Origin: a halophilic archaeon
GTDB taxonomy: Archaea; Halobacteriota; Halobacteria; Halobacteriales; Haladaptataceae
Length of the DNA stretch: 64,000 bases
NCBI GenBank assembly: GCA_003298465.1
Contig: QNGA01000007.1
Coordinates: 186,001 to 250,000 of the forward strand
Direction: 5' to 3'
In this document: positions 17,627 to 26,695 of the stretch, piece after piece
How positions within the stretch are numbered: position 1 is the first letter of the stretch
Layout of the letters: the number at the start of each line of letters is the position of its first letter
Notes under the pieces: model-generated
What the model saw: the letters and a program-made list of their open reading frames with translations, nothing else
What the model was told of the DNA's origin: nothing
The model's database searches: none
Program-made: the position numbers and the translations under genes

Positions 17627-19390
17627 ATGTCCTCGTATTTACTGTCATTCAAACCTGCGATAGGACTGTACGGCCAACACGATCCGAGCGCAGCCCTGTT
17701 CGAAGATAGTACCCTCGTTTACGCCATCGAAGAAGAACGGCTCTCGCGTCAAAAGCATGCTATCAATACATTCCCGCGCCGCGCCATCAACGCCTGTCTT
17801 AACTACCGGAATCTCGACCTTAGCGACCTTGATCGTATCCTCCTGCCGTATGACCCCACACTCAGTAATAAGATACTCAGTCATTACGTCCAGAACGCCC
17901 TTTCAGTCGACGGTGTGATCTCAAAAGCTGCCACGTTCGAAGAAGTGCTCAAAACACGAGCACAATCAGCATTTCGACCAACAGCCGAAGTTGAATCCCG
18001 ACTCGCCGAGATCGACACGCCCGTCCCACCGATTGAAACGCGCCCTCATCACGCCTGCCATGCAGCAAGTGCGTTCCATCCCGCCGACTTCGAACAAGCA
18101 CTCGTCCTCACTATTGATGCGAAAGGCGAGTACGACTCAACCGTCGTCTGGGACGCACAACACGATGGCCTAGAGCGCGTTCGCACCTATGAGCATCCGA
18201 ATAGTCTCGGCCTCTTTTTCGCAATCATCACTAAGTTCCTTGGCTATCGGATGTTCAACGGCGAAGGGAAAGTGATGGGGCTTGCCCCATACGGCGAGGA
18301 AAATAACGCTATCGAGTCGGCACTTCGCGAAGTAATTGATACCGGCGTTAACTATGACGTTACTGACCTCACTCAGCAATGGGGCACAAGATATGGTGTC
18401 GCAAAACTTGAAGAGCTATTCGACCGTCCGGCTGTTGAGACGTCAGGAGACTTTACGCAGTGGGAGAAAGATCTCGCGTATACTGCACAGAAGTTGCTTG
18501 AGGAGACAGTCGTCGACATCGTAGAAGCGTACGCGCCACAACTCGGCGACGGCAACGTCGGACTAGCGGGGGGCGTTGTCCTCAACTGTAAAATGAACAC
18601 CCATGTAATGCAGGCAGATGGCGTCGAGGATGTCTTCGTTCAGCCGGCTGCCAATGACGCTGGGCTTGCGCTCGGTGCTGGCTGGCTTACTCAGCATCCC
18701 GACGCTGTTCCGCCACTAACGGACGTCTATCTTGGACCGTCCTTCGACTCCGCTGAGATTCGGGACCTTCTCACGACGAACAAGATTGCCTATTCTGAAC
18801 CGGACGATCTTGAAGCGTATGTCGCAGAGCGTCTTGCTGAAGGTGATCTCGTGGGGTGGTTCCAGGGCCGGCTCGAACTCGGTCAACGCGCGCTTGGCAA
18901 CCGCAGCATCCTCGCTGATCCCCGGTCGAAGGCGTCACGTGACCGTGTCAACCGCTTCGTCAAGCATCGCGAGGAATGGCGGCCATTCGCTCCTTCGATG
19001 CTTGCGTCAGCGGCAGCCGACTATCTCGAGCCGAGTAATGAAGCACCGTTTATGATCACGACCGCATCGGTTCCCGAAAATCAGCGCGATGATCTCACGG
19101 CTGTTCTTCATCCAGGTGATAAAACGACTCGACCTCAGACCGTCCGCCGCCATCAGAATCCGCGCTATCACCGTCTTATCACTGAGTTCCGTGAGCGAAC
19201 TGGTATCCCAGCGGTACTGAACACGTCATTCAATGATCACGGTGAACCAATCGTGACAACGCCCACGGAAGCGCTCAAGGATTTCTTTGGAATGGGACTT
19301 GACGTGCTGGCGATTGAGGACATTATTGTAACGAAACACGGGCAAGATGAGACGTCACAGGGTTCTATTAGAAAAAAGAGGGGGGAGTAG
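17627..19390 (+). CDS. Carbamoyltransferase, NodU/CmcH family
   Basis: Moves a carbamoyl group from carbamoyl phosphate, through a carbamoyl-adenylate, to a hydroxyl of a sugar or other acceptor. 587 residues: an ASKHA-type N-terminal domain (GLYGQHDPSAALFEDSTLVY, HHACHAASAFHPADFEQALV, TIDAKGEYDSTVVW, FNGEGKVMGLAPYGEE near 210-225, LAGGVVLNCKMN near 310) and the C-terminal YrdC-like domain (GWFQGRLELGQRALGNRSIL near 405-425, RHQNPRYHRLI, VLNTSFNDHGEPIV). Metal-binding His and the arginines are present. A sulfotransferase stump lies 550 bases downstream, so the locus may once have decorated a glycan. The ATG at 17627 gives the normal length. Confidence 0.92.
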   Translation: MSSYLLSFKPAIGLYGQHDPSAALFEDSTLVYAIEEERLSRQKHAINTFPRRAINACLNYRNLDLSDLDRILLPYDPTLSNKILSHYVQNALSVDGVISKAATFEEVLKTRAQSAFRPTAEVESRLAEIDTPVPPIETRPHHACHAASAFHPADFEQALVLTIDAKGEYDSTVVWDAQHDGLERVRTYEHPNSLGLFFAIITKFLGYRMFNGEGKVMGLAPYGEENNAIESALREVIDTGVNYDVTDLTQQWGTRYGVAKLEELFDRPAVETSGDFTQWEKDLAYTAQKLLEETVVDIVEAYAPQLGDGNVGLAGGVVLNCKMNTHVMQADGVEDVFVQPAANDAGLALGAGWLTQHPDAVPPLTDVYLGPSFDSAEIRDLLTTNKIAYSEPDDLEAYVAERLAEGDLVGWFQGRLELGQRALGNRSILADPRSKASRDRVNRFVKHREEWRPFAPSMLASAAADYLEPSNEAPFMITTASVPENQRDDLTAVLHPGDKTTRPQTVRRHQNPRYHRLITEFRERTGIPAVLNTSFNDHGEPIVTTPTEALKDFFGMGLDVLAIEDIIVTKHGQDETSQGSIRKKRGE

Positions 19391-19758
19391 ACCAAAGCGG
19401 TGCAGCGCGGGTGAGCTAATTTAGTGATCAAGTTAACAATGAATTTGTTGCCGATATGGATAGCAACTAGCGGATCCCGAATATCGATGTAATTGAAGCC
19501 ATTGATCTAAGGAGTGGCTTGGAGCGGCTCCACATTCGGTCCCGAGTCCTGTGAGGAGAACGCTGCGTACAACAGAATTACGTCTGTCTCAAGGACATCG
19601 TCGTAGAAGTTGTTTGTCGAGATGTGGGTCCCCCACCCCACTGTGTCGAGTGTCTTTGTCGACAAAGAGTGGATAATGGGTGTGAGTTGTGTGACTAGTG
19701 TACTACTGGTTTCTTCTTGCTTGGATAAAGGATATCGTTCGGAAATACTGTGGTTAGT
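19391..19758. other. Spacer without a gene
   Basis: No recognisable coding frame. Composition becomes AT-rich towards the TA repeat at 19759. Confidence 0.4.
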
Positions 19759-19778
19759 TATATATATATATATATATA
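19759..19778. repeat. (TA)10 microsatellite
   Basis: Twenty bases of pure TA followed by AAATTTTTATTAT. Such a tract is rare in haloarchaeal DNA. It could unwind easily or vary in length; no gene starts within normal promoter distance. Confidence 0.9.
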
Positions 19779-19940
19779 AATTTTTATTATCTATAGTTGA
19801 TTGGGGGATTGTCGCTGGTCGGTTTTAGTGAGACACTGGACAAAGCGCGGGGTGGCAGCATCAAAGATCCTGGACAGAGGGGGGTGGCAGGCTACTACTA
19901 TAGTACTGAGCAAGAACCTCCACACGCAGAATATATTCGG

Positions 19941-20159
19941 TTATACCGACCTCGACGAGGAGATCCGTGAAGAGTTTTCCCTATCAAACGACTCGAAGTC
20001 GGCCGGAACGACGTCGAACTCGAACGCCGGATAACAGATTCCGTTCAGAGTGTACCATCGGTCGTGCTCGCCATCGAGACTACATGTTTCTTCATGGTGT
20101 CGAAGGATATCGAAAAGGAGACTACTTCCCCCTCCCGGAGCCGTCGTGATAAGCAGCAC
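19941..20159 (-). pseudogene. Sulfotransferase N-terminal stump
   Basis: 72 residues: MLLITTAPGGGSSLLFDILR, HHEETCSLDGEHDRWYTLNG, ICYPAFEFDVVP. The TxxPxxGSSLLFDIL motif resembles the PAPS 5'-phosphosulfate loop (TxPRSGSTLL) of sulfotransferases, and SLDGEHxxWYTLNG is like haloarchaeal members. The frame ends soon after with SSRSV; the remaining 200 or so residues and the 3'-phosphate loop are absent, so no active enzyme is possible. Confidence 0.5.
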
Positions 20160-20745
20160 GCTGTCAAAGTCGCCAACCTGACACTTTGACAGAATCGATT
20201 GTTTCTCCTCCGCAATAGCCTATCTTTTTACATACATGTGTTTACATGTTCGTAGTTCCGTTTGGCCTGATCTCGCAGATCGTCTGGCGATTCTCCAAGA
20301 CTCACCAGCCACCACTTTCCGACGTGTCTACCGAATCAACCCATAATCGGAACCGATGATTTGGTTTCATCGACTGTATTACCTCTGTAATAGTTTTGTC
20401 ATTTGTCGACCTTGACCTCCGCCACGGCCTGAAGACCGTAAATCCGGATACCGGATTTCGGCTATTGCAGCCTTCGAGGTTCCAACCCGCATTCAGTGGG
20501 AACTGGTGACACACCGGAGGAACTTTCGTTTCTTCCCTTTCAGGGCTATAGCCCGGCCAATGAGGTCGTTCGAAAATCTCCGATTTTCGTGACGACGAGG
20601 GAGCAGAGCTCCCTCGAACCACCCCGTCGGAATCCGTGCTATCGCCGTGCGACAAACAGACCGCGTTCGTCGCCACCCCCCGTCTGTTCGGGGACGGACT
20701 CTCATCGACTCCATAGCGGTCTGAGTTACAGCGACCCACACCAAA
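20160..20745. other. Debris before the tnpB remnant
   Basis: Several overlapping frames, none convincing. This is where the 5' third of an intact tnpB and its left end should lie, so it may be scrambled transposon DNA. Near 20440-20475 CCGGATACCGG can fold into a short stem. Confidence 0.3.
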
Positions 20746-21396
20746 ATGATTCTGGCGGGAAACGAGACCAGTTCCGTTGTAGAGCGTCTGTTCGATAACC
20801 TCAAAGGACTCTCCGCGCTCAAGGAGAAGGGATACGGCGTGGGTCAACTCAAATGGAACCCGCCACGGGAGTTCCACAGTTTCACGTACAGCCAGTCTGG
20901 CTTCAAGCTCGACAAGAAAGGCGGTCAGACTGTGCTTTCACTCTCGAAACTCGCGGACATCCCGATTCGACTCCACCGATCCATCCCCGACGACGCAGAC
21001 CTCAAGCAGGTCACGCTCAAGAAGGAACCGACTGGCGAGTGGTTCGCCACCTTCGGCGTCCGGATGGACCGCGAACCTCCTGAACCGCCAGAGAATACCG
21101 ACAGGTGCGTCGGTATCGACGTTGGGATTCTCACGTACGCCCACGACACCGACGGCACGGCGGTCGGGTCACTTGATCTCTCGGACGAACGTGACCGCTT
21201 GGAACGCGAGCAACGAAAGCTCTCGCGGAGATAGCACAGGTCGAACAACTGGGAGAAGCAACGTCGTCGGGTCGCGGCGTGTCACGCTGACCTCCGTCGG
21301 AAGCGCCGTGACTTCTTGCACAAACTCTCAGCATACTACGCGCGGGAGTACGACCTCGTGGCCGTCGAAGACCTCAACGTGAAGGGGGATGATTAA
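20746..21396 (+). pseudogene. tnpB: TnpB (IS200/IS605 family) remnant
   Basis: TnpB is the RNA-guided nuclease of IS200/IS605-type elements. The readable part begins with VVERLFDNLKGLSALKEKGY, LKWNPPREFHSFTYSQSGF, and continues VTLKKEPTGEWFATFGVRMD and CVGIDVGILTYAHDTDG, which carries the first RuvC Asp. An in-frame TAG at 21232-21234 is followed in the same frame by HKLSAYYAREYDLVAVEDLN, containing the RuvC Glu, and then by a stop. The N-terminal 100 or so residues, the zinc ribbon and the last RuvC Asp are gone. No tnpA is nearby. Confidence 0.85.
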
Positions 21397-21555
21397 CGAC
21401 TCTTGTTGCCACTCCTAATATTTCTATGGTTAAACTACAGTAAGGTCTGAAGACCTCCTCTCTCAAAAATAGTAAACAGAAGTGGAGTTGACAGACCGCC
21501 GTCCTCGGGGATAACGAGCGTCAGCAGGAGTGTAACCGAACCGGACTATTTCCTG

Positions 21556-22149
21556 TTAGGCTTCCCGCCCTCGTTCGCCCGCTGGTGTCTCTTCTCTTGC
21601 CGCTCGCCGAGACGCCATGCCAAGTCCGATGAGGGAAAGCCCCGTCACAAGCACGTTCACACCGAATAGGACGCCCACCGCCCACACTGCAGTCGCAGGA
21701 AAGCCAATCCAGAGCATGCCAGCGAGGAGCAGCGAGATAATCCCGCTTCCCAGCAGCCACAGCCATCCTCTGTTGTCACGTCCGGCAACCGCCCAGGCGA
21801 TCTCAACGATCCCGTCGACGAAGAAGAAAGCGATCGCGAGAATCGTTAGCGTCGTCAGACCGATCACCGGATTCGCCATGAACGAAATTCCCGCAATCCC
21901 GTAGAGGATACCAAGCAGCACCTGCCAAAGTGCCCCCCAGAAACTTCCCGCCGAGAATGCGTGTGCAACATGAACGATCGCGCCGACGACCAGCAGTGCT
22001 CCGAGCAGCACCGACAATGATAATCCCGTAACGAAGGGGAAGAGTATCGCGAGAATCCCGAGGATCGAGATAATGATTCCGACGGCTATTCCACCACGTA
22101 TTTGGTCAGATTTCATTTCGCCAACCGGAATTGCTGCTATGCTGTTCAT
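21556..22149 (-). CDS. HdeD family membrane protein (DUF308)
   Basis: 197 residues with six hydrophobic segments: GGIAVGIIISILGILAILFP, LSVLLGALLVVGAIVHVAHA, WQVLLGILYGIAGISFMANP, LTILAIAFFFVDGIVEIAWA, LWLLGSGIISLLLAGMLWIG and AVGVLFGVNVLVTGLSLIGL. Two repeats of three helices with the ...G(I/A)...NP/FP pattern are typical of HdeD-like proteins; in E. coli HdeD is linked to acid resistance, but archaeal members have no known role. N-terminus short, C-terminus charged (RRAAREETPAGERG). A second ATG at 22116 is possible. It stands alone. Confidence 0.88.
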   Translation of the reverse strand: MNSIAAIPVGEMKSDQIRGGIAVGIIISILGILAILFPFVTGLSLSVLLGALLVVGAIVHVAHAFSAGSFWGALWQVLLGILYGIAGISFMANPVIGLTTLTILAIAFFFVDGIVEIAWAVAGRDNRGWLWLLGSGIISLLLAGMLWIGFPATAVWAVGVLFGVNVLVTGLSLIGLGMASRRAAREETPAGERGREA

Positions 22150-22345
22150 GGTATTCTCATTCAGGGTTCGTCAAGTCAGGTGAAATAACTCTGATATCGT
22201 TTAACCTATAGAAATGCAGTTATTTTCATTTCCCCATATAAACGTCTCCTTGACGCTGCAGGACTGAACGGAGAGTATGCAACTGTAGAGCTCTCTTGAT
22301 GTATTGTTTTGCAGGGTAGCGTCGACAGAGACACAGGGCGAGCGC

Positions 22346-22364
22346 CTCGGGGCTTGGCCCCGAG
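22346..22364. repeat. IS605-end-like hairpin
   Basis: CTCGGGG-CTTGG-CCCCGAG, a perfect 7-bp stem. It is almost the same as 12731-12747, suggesting a lone insertion-sequence end. The 15-base motif seen there is missing; ATTCATTCATT follows instead. Confidence 0.45.
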
Positions 22365-22555
22365 ATCATTCATTCATTGAAGATTACTGTGTGAATCAGC
22401 TATGGCCCCAAATTCAGATATCGTCGGTTACTCTTCCACAGGGATGGCCTTGGACATGTCGTATGAGCCGTCGACCAGCGACCAGTGGGGGGCCGTAGAA
22501 CCGAACCGCAAAGCGCAGACTCCCGTCAGAGGCCGGCAGCCAGTTTTACACCTTC

Positions 22556-23098
22556 TCAGGGCCCTCTGGTTTCTCGTGTTGGACGTAGATGACGACTGCC
22601 ACGCCTCCGATAGCCTGCCGAAAAACGCACGCAGCTCTGCTCGACCGTCTCGAAGCGTTGCCGACCTATGTTCGCTGCTTCTGCCGCAAGATCCGGCGAA
22701 TCATCGACGCCCTCGGCGCTATCGTAGTCCCAAACGAGATTGATCATCCGCGACACCGATCCCCACACGAGCTTTCTTTCCTTGTCCTGGATAGCCTCGG
22801 TCATCTCTTCGTACTTACTCTGTACCTTGTCCGCCGTCACGCTTATCAGGCGTATGAGGAAGTTTTGCATGCAACCACTAGCTATTTTTTCCAAGCGGTG
22901 ATTAGAAAATGATGTCGGGTATTGCCTTCGAACATAGGGCTTCCGCCCGACGGTCACCTCTGAAGAGAACCATTTGGGGTTGTGTGCTTCCTCTTCCCCG
23001 GCCCTCTTGCATCTTGACCCCATCCGTATCCAGTTCTCTGTCAGCTCTGCAGGTAAGACGGATATATTGATGGAGATAATTATAATCAGAAGTTCCAA
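22556..23098 (-). CDS. Hypothetical protein, possibly decayed
   Basis: The most protein-like part is the C-terminal two thirds: RLISVTADKVQSKYEEMTEA, IQDKERKLVWGSVSRMINLV, WDYDSAEGVDDSPDLAAEAA, then FETVEQSCVRFSAGYRRRGS. It resembles a charged helical haloarchaeal protein, but I cannot name it. The N-terminal 60 residues look unrelated, so the true start may be lost or lie further in (for example an ATG near the MTEAIQ stretch). Its stop is beside the next regulator, whose gene runs the same way. Confidence 0.35.
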   Translation of the reverse strand: MELLIIIISINISVLPAELTENWIRMGSRCKRAGEEEAHNPKWFSSEVTVGRKPYVRRQYPTSFSNHRLEKIASGCMQNFLIRLISVTADKVQSKYEEMTEAIQDKERKLVWGSVSRMINLVWDYDSAEGVDDSPDLAAEAANIGRQRFETVEQSCVRFSAGYRRRGSRHLRPTRETRGP

Positions 23099-23635
23099 CT
23101 AGTTCTGCTCTTTCTGTTCAGCTGGAGCAGTTATCTCCTCGAGATTGAGAATCAGAAGATTGTTCGTAGTGTCTTTTCCGTCGATCGTCCCCTTGACGAC
23201 GAGGTCTGACAGTGGCGTCGGGCCGACTGTCACCGTATCACCCTTATGGAAGTCGCTGATGGAGCCCCGAAGGTGGATTTCAGCACGGCACTTTTGTGGG
23301 TGGTGAATATTTGCGAGATCGATTTCTGCCACATTTGTATCGGTAACGCGGTCATTGTCATGGAAGAACGGAACCGATGTTGGTTGATCGAGCTCCTGAA
23401 TATCGAGGGCTTCGTAGGCGGCGGCAGTCGGTTTGTACCCGCCTTTCGGACCCGGAACGCCTTCAACGAGCTGGAGTGCCTTGAGACTCTGCATCTGATT
23501 GCGGATCGTACCAGGGTTGCGATCGATTTCTTTCGCTATCGTCTCACCTTTGACTGCAGCTTCTGATTCGCGATGCAGATTCGTGAGTGCAGTGAGTATT
23601 GTTTGTTGACTCGGCGTAAGTTCGATTGATGCCAT
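23099..23635 (-). CDS. Haloarchaeal HTH regulator (Rrf2-like)
   Basis: 178 residues. Residues 1 to about 65 are a winged helix: LTPSQQTILTALTNLHRESE, AVKGETIAKEIDRNPGTIRN, QMQSLKALQLVEGVPGPKGG with the YKPT wing end. Residues about 85-178 are a beta-rich domain (CRAEIHLRGSISDFHKGDTV, TVGPTPLSDLVVKGTIDGKD) found in the same order in many haloarchaea and likely to sense a small molecule or bind a partner. No Cys cluster like that of IscR is present. It stands upstream of the hypothetical frame at 22556-23098 with no gap. Target unknown. Confidence 0.85.
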   Translation of the reverse strand: MASIELTPSQQTILTALTNLHRESEAAVKGETIAKEIDRNPGTIRNQMQSLKALQLVEGVPGPKGGYKPTAAAYEALDIQELDQPTSVPFFHDNDRVTDTNVAEIDLANIHHPQKCRAEIHLRGSISDFHKGDTVTVGPTPLSDLVVKGTIDGKDTTNNLLILNLEEITAPAEQKEQN

Positions 23636-23860
23636 AGTTGCGCTTCGGACTTCCCCTGTTTAAATCCGATGAACAAGGGGTGCACTAGTTGATTTTTATT
23701 ACGAGCGGCAACTTATGCGAACTGGACTGATTCACCATAGTCGCTTTTTGGCAGATATTTTGGCTTCTCTCCGCGCTGGAGCTGAAAATAAGGTATGTAC
23801 CGAGAATATATTTACTCTAGCTATAGAAATTTTTAATATTCTCCGTGCAATATTCCCTCT

Positions 23861-24247
23861 ATGTCACGCTCATCCACCGAAACCCATGACGCACAATCTC
23901 TGATTAGCCTCCCATCGAACAGTATCGGTTACATTGCGATTCTCGCAGCAGTTGTTACAGCCGGCATTCATCTATTTCTCGCACCAACAGTGATGGAATT
24001 TGATCAATTGACAGGTATCTTATTCTATCTCAATGGACTTGGCTTCATTGGCGGCGTGATTCTCTTCGTGAGCCGGTACTGGCGTCGTGAGCTGTATCCT
24101 ATCGCCGTTGGATACGCACTTGCAACCATCATCGCATTCTTCGTGATGGACGGCCCAATCAATTCACTCTCTATTACTGCGAAAATCGCTGAAGCAGTTG
24201 TGGCGCTTACTGGTACGTACCTCTATCTCCCTATAAACTCTACATAA
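23861..24247 (+). CDS. Four-helix membrane protein (DUF7475-like)
   Basis: 128 residues with a short polar N-terminus and four hydrophobic segments: IGYIAILAAVVTAGIHLFLA, GILFYLNGLGFIGGVILFVS, LYPIAVGYALATIIAFFVMD and KIAEAVVALTGTYLYLPINS. Small four-helix proteins of this pattern are common in haloarchaea and, to my knowledge, uncharacterised. An AT-rich box (TTTTTAATATT) about 25 bases before the ATG is a good leaderless promoter. It stands alone. Confidence 0.75.
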   Translation: MSRSSTETHDAQSLISLPSNSIGYIAILAAVVTAGIHLFLAPTVMEFDQLTGILFYLNGLGFIGGVILFVSRYWRRELYPIAVGYALATIIAFFVMDGPINSLSITAKIAEAVVALTGTYLYLPINST

Positions 24248-24283
24248 TAACAAATTGCCATCTTCCATCGGCGATGACGATGT

Positions 24284-24505
24284 TTGGGTTACAGACTAGC
24301 ATTCTCTTTGGTTTCGTTAACGTTGGAGGATCTACCAATCGGCGTGGTGTGCGGGACGTGGGCAGCACTGGGTATTGTTGGTGTGGCTGCCATCGGTGTC
24401 GTTGTGTTCGACGAACCAATCGACATCCTCGGACTCGTTGGACTCGGCCTACTCATCGTTGGAGTGTTCTGCGTTAATATTCTGTCTGACATAGCTGCCC
24501 ATTAA
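24284..24505 (+). pseudogene. Truncated SMR (EmrE/QacE-type) efflux protein
   Basis: The 73-residue frame matches only helices 2-4 of small multidrug resistance transporters: LAFSLVSLTLEDLPIGVVCG, WAALGIVGVAAIGVVVFDEP, IDILGLVGLGLLIVGVFCVN. The first helix, with the essential Glu (E14 in EmrE), is missing; upstream sequence does not encode it in any frame. A non-functional remnant. A neighbouring IS-end-like hairpin lies 80 bases downstream. Confidence 0.7.
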
Positions 24506-24583
24506 TTGGAACGCTAGGTGTCGGCCAGCTATGTCACGACCAGCTTGGTGTACACTACAACAATACTGCGGTGACATCCTCGT

Positions 24584-24618
24584 CCGCCCTCAAGGGCGGG
24601 GCTTCCTACAAGGGAAGC
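24584..24618. repeat. Lone IS605-type end, two hairpins
   Basis: CCGCCC-TCAA-GGGCGG at 24584-24599 followed directly by GCTTCC-TACAAG-GGAAGC at 24601-24618. The pattern (hairpin then GGGCTTCC) is familiar from the ends of haloarchaeal IS1341/IS605 elements. No transposase accompanies it; a diverged copy is seen at 61270-61288. Confidence 0.5.
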
Positions 24619-24738
24619 CTCGCGTCGGAGGTTTCAGGACGAAAACTCCGCAAGCGATGGGGTTTCCTCGCTACCGCAAAGATGATCCTCCCAATTTGTC
24701 CGATCCTGCCTGAGTGACGACGGTGAGTTCCTCCATGG

Positions 24739-25557
24739 TTAGTCCGCTTCGCGGATGAACGTGAGTACCTCGTCGATGAAGTGATCGGTTGCGGTGAGCA
24801 TCGCAACGTGTCCGTGCCCCTCGAACGTGACAACCCGGCTGTTCGGGAGCGCCTCGTCGAGTGCCTCCGTGGCGACGTGGTGGAATGGCGGGCTCTCGCT
24901 ACCTTCTAACAGCAACGTTGGCGTTGTCAAGCCTGCGAACCGAGCAGCCCCGAACTCGTAGTCGCTTATCCCACGAATCGCACGGGGAATTGTATATGCC
25001 CCCTCCACTCGACGCTGCCAGTTCGGCGCTTCACGAAGCACGTCAATTTCATCCGGCGGGATGTCAGCGACCTCCCGCAGGAATAGAAGGAGTACTTGCT
25101 CGTGCTTCCCCTCGTCCAGCAGTGCCTCCATTTCAGCGACTTCCTTTTCAGTGTCAAGATCGTAATCACCGACCTGAATTGGAGGTTCATACAGGATGAG
25201 CTTCCGGAGGGTGTCGGTTCGCAGCGCTGCTTCCAACGCTATCAGCGCACCACTCGAATGTCCCAGCAAGACAGCTGGTTCGTCGATTGACTCGACGACC
25301 GCAGCGATGTCCTCGAACTCTCGTTTCAGTTCGTATTCGGCGGCGTCACCGCTGTTGCCGAGCCCACGCCCATCGATCGCGTAGACGGTACAGTGGTCCG
25401 TGAAGGCGGGCCGTACCTCGCCTGCGTCCCATCGCGTGTGATCATTTGCGCCGCCTCCAGGGACGAGCATGAGTGGTGGCCCGCTGCCCGTCCGTTCGTA
25501 GGCGATCGGTGTTCCATCTGCGGACGTGACTGTTTCCGTCGTGTGAGTTGATGCCAT
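24739..25557 (-). CDS. Alpha/beta hydrolase
   Basis: 272 residues from the ATG at 25557 (MASTHTTETVTSADGTPIAY); ATG 25569 adds four. Classic fold marks: oxyanion loop PPLMLVPGGGANDHTRWDA, nucleophile elbow LLGHSSGALIALEA (Ser in GHSSG, about residue 106), an acid in LLLEGSESPPFHH, and catalytic His in GHGHVAMLT near the end. Esterase, lactonase and haloalkane-type hydrolases share this layout and the substrate cannot be told. No signal peptide, so cytoplasmic. It stands alone on the minus strand. Confidence 0.9.
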   Translation of the reverse strand: MASTHTTETVTSADGTPIAYERTGSGPPLMLVPGGGANDHTRWDAGEVRPAFTDHCTVYAIDGRGLGNSGDAAEYELKREFEDIAAVVESIDEPAVLLGHSSGALIALEAALRTDTLRKLILYEPPIQVGDYDLDTEKEVAEMEALLDEGKHEQVLLLFLREVADIPPDEIDVLREAPNWQRRVEGAYTIPRAIRGISDYEFGAARFAGLTTPTLLLEGSESPPFHHVATEALDEALPNSRVVTFEGHGHVAMLTATDHFIDEVLTFIREAD

Positions 25558-25737
25558 CAGTTCCTCCAATCATAGCGCCTAACTTGCCATGCCTTCCCCG
25601 AAGCTGGCATTGAAGCATGCGCTGATGATACCATTCGCCTTGCACCTCGTTAATAATTGCCATGCCAAAATAAGTTCGTACTCGATACGCGCTCTCTATT
25701 CAGCACGCCCGTTGGAATATGTCACCGTTAGAGTGTT

Positions 25738-26303
25738 TCAATAAGGCCGGGAAAGCTTGTTTTTTGCCTGGCGAATATTTTTGCGGACGGCTTCAGGATG
25801 GACGTCCCGGACTTTCGCCCAATTTTTCGGCGTGAACTCCGTTTTCTGGACTATCCAGTAATCAAGGAGTTCAGCCGGAGAGAGCCCCTGATGAAGGAAA
25901 TATCCCCAGTGCTGATGAATCATGTCTCGTGCTAGTGCCCAGTTGTCGGGATAGTCGATTATGAACGGTGTGGTATTCTCGGAGAGTACCTCCGTTTCAG
26001 TAGCGTCGAGGAGCGTTTCTGCCTGTGATTGATGCACGGTTTGGACTGCTGCAAGCGTTGGGTCGTCGATCACAAGGTGGTCAGCAAGGTCAACCCATTC
26101 CGTCTCACTGAGCGTCACGATATATGTTTCGTCGGTATCTCCGAGCAGCATTTCCGCGCGCTCGGCCTGCCATGCAATTTCGAGGTATGGTCGATATGCT
26201 CACGGGCGTAGTTGCGGATTCGCTGGAGCGTGTCTCCGAGATGCTCCGTTCCAATTTCTTGGGTATCAGCGGCCGCTTGGACCGTTTCTGGATGGAAACT
26301 CAT
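25738..26303 (-). pseudogene. Conserved haloarchaeal hypothetical gene, frameshifted
   Basis: An N-terminal frame from the ATG at 26303 reads MSFHPETVQAAADTQEIGTE, LGDTLQRIRNYAREHIDHT. A second frame from about 26182 reads LEIAWQAERAEMLLGDTDET, YIVTLSETEWVDLADHLVID, HQHWGYFLHQGLSPAELLDY and AVRKNIRQAKNKL. Together they form one protein of about 188 residues with a sigma-like C-terminal HTH (PENW..VRDVHPEAVRKNIRQA). A single-base change joins the frames. The downstream frame could be started from internal ATG 26151. Confidence 0.6.
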
Positions 26304-26695
26304 TCCAAATAATAATATAATATTATGAGAAATCAAACTAGGGGTTTGATTAGTTGTCACCATAGATTGTAGGTAGCGTCTGGAGCGCAGATTAGACGGC
26401 TGGAATCATGAGAGAGTAATAAGAAAATTCCTTATCAGTGGCGGGAATATTATACTTCAATATATGGCATATTAGTGGCAAGAGTACTCGACACCGTATG
26501 GTTTGCCGCTACATAGGTCACTCAATTACTAGTATTGGTTTGAGAAAAAAGCCGTAGAACGTCTAATAGCGTTCAAATATGGGAATAGAGCTATTCGCTG
26601 CGCTGTGATCGATTTTGACGAATCTTGTGATAGTCAGTTAGTCCTTTACTTGCCGTATCAAACAACAAGAAGAATTCATAGATACTCAGTTAGAT
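26304..26695. other. Spacer, AT-rich, no gene
   Basis: Almost 400 bases, AT-rich, with no open frame of note. It holds the promoters of both flanking genes; I cannot point to one with confidence. Confidence 0.4.

Noticed and set aside
19759..19800. AT-rich tract as replication origin
   Set aside because: No Orc1/Cdc6 or Rep gene nearby and no repeated origin-box sequences; the tract alone is not enough.
20302..20877. 191-residue minus-strand open frame
   Set aside because: Overlaps the tnpB remnant on the opposite strand and reads as low-complexity, arginine- and serine-rich sequence.
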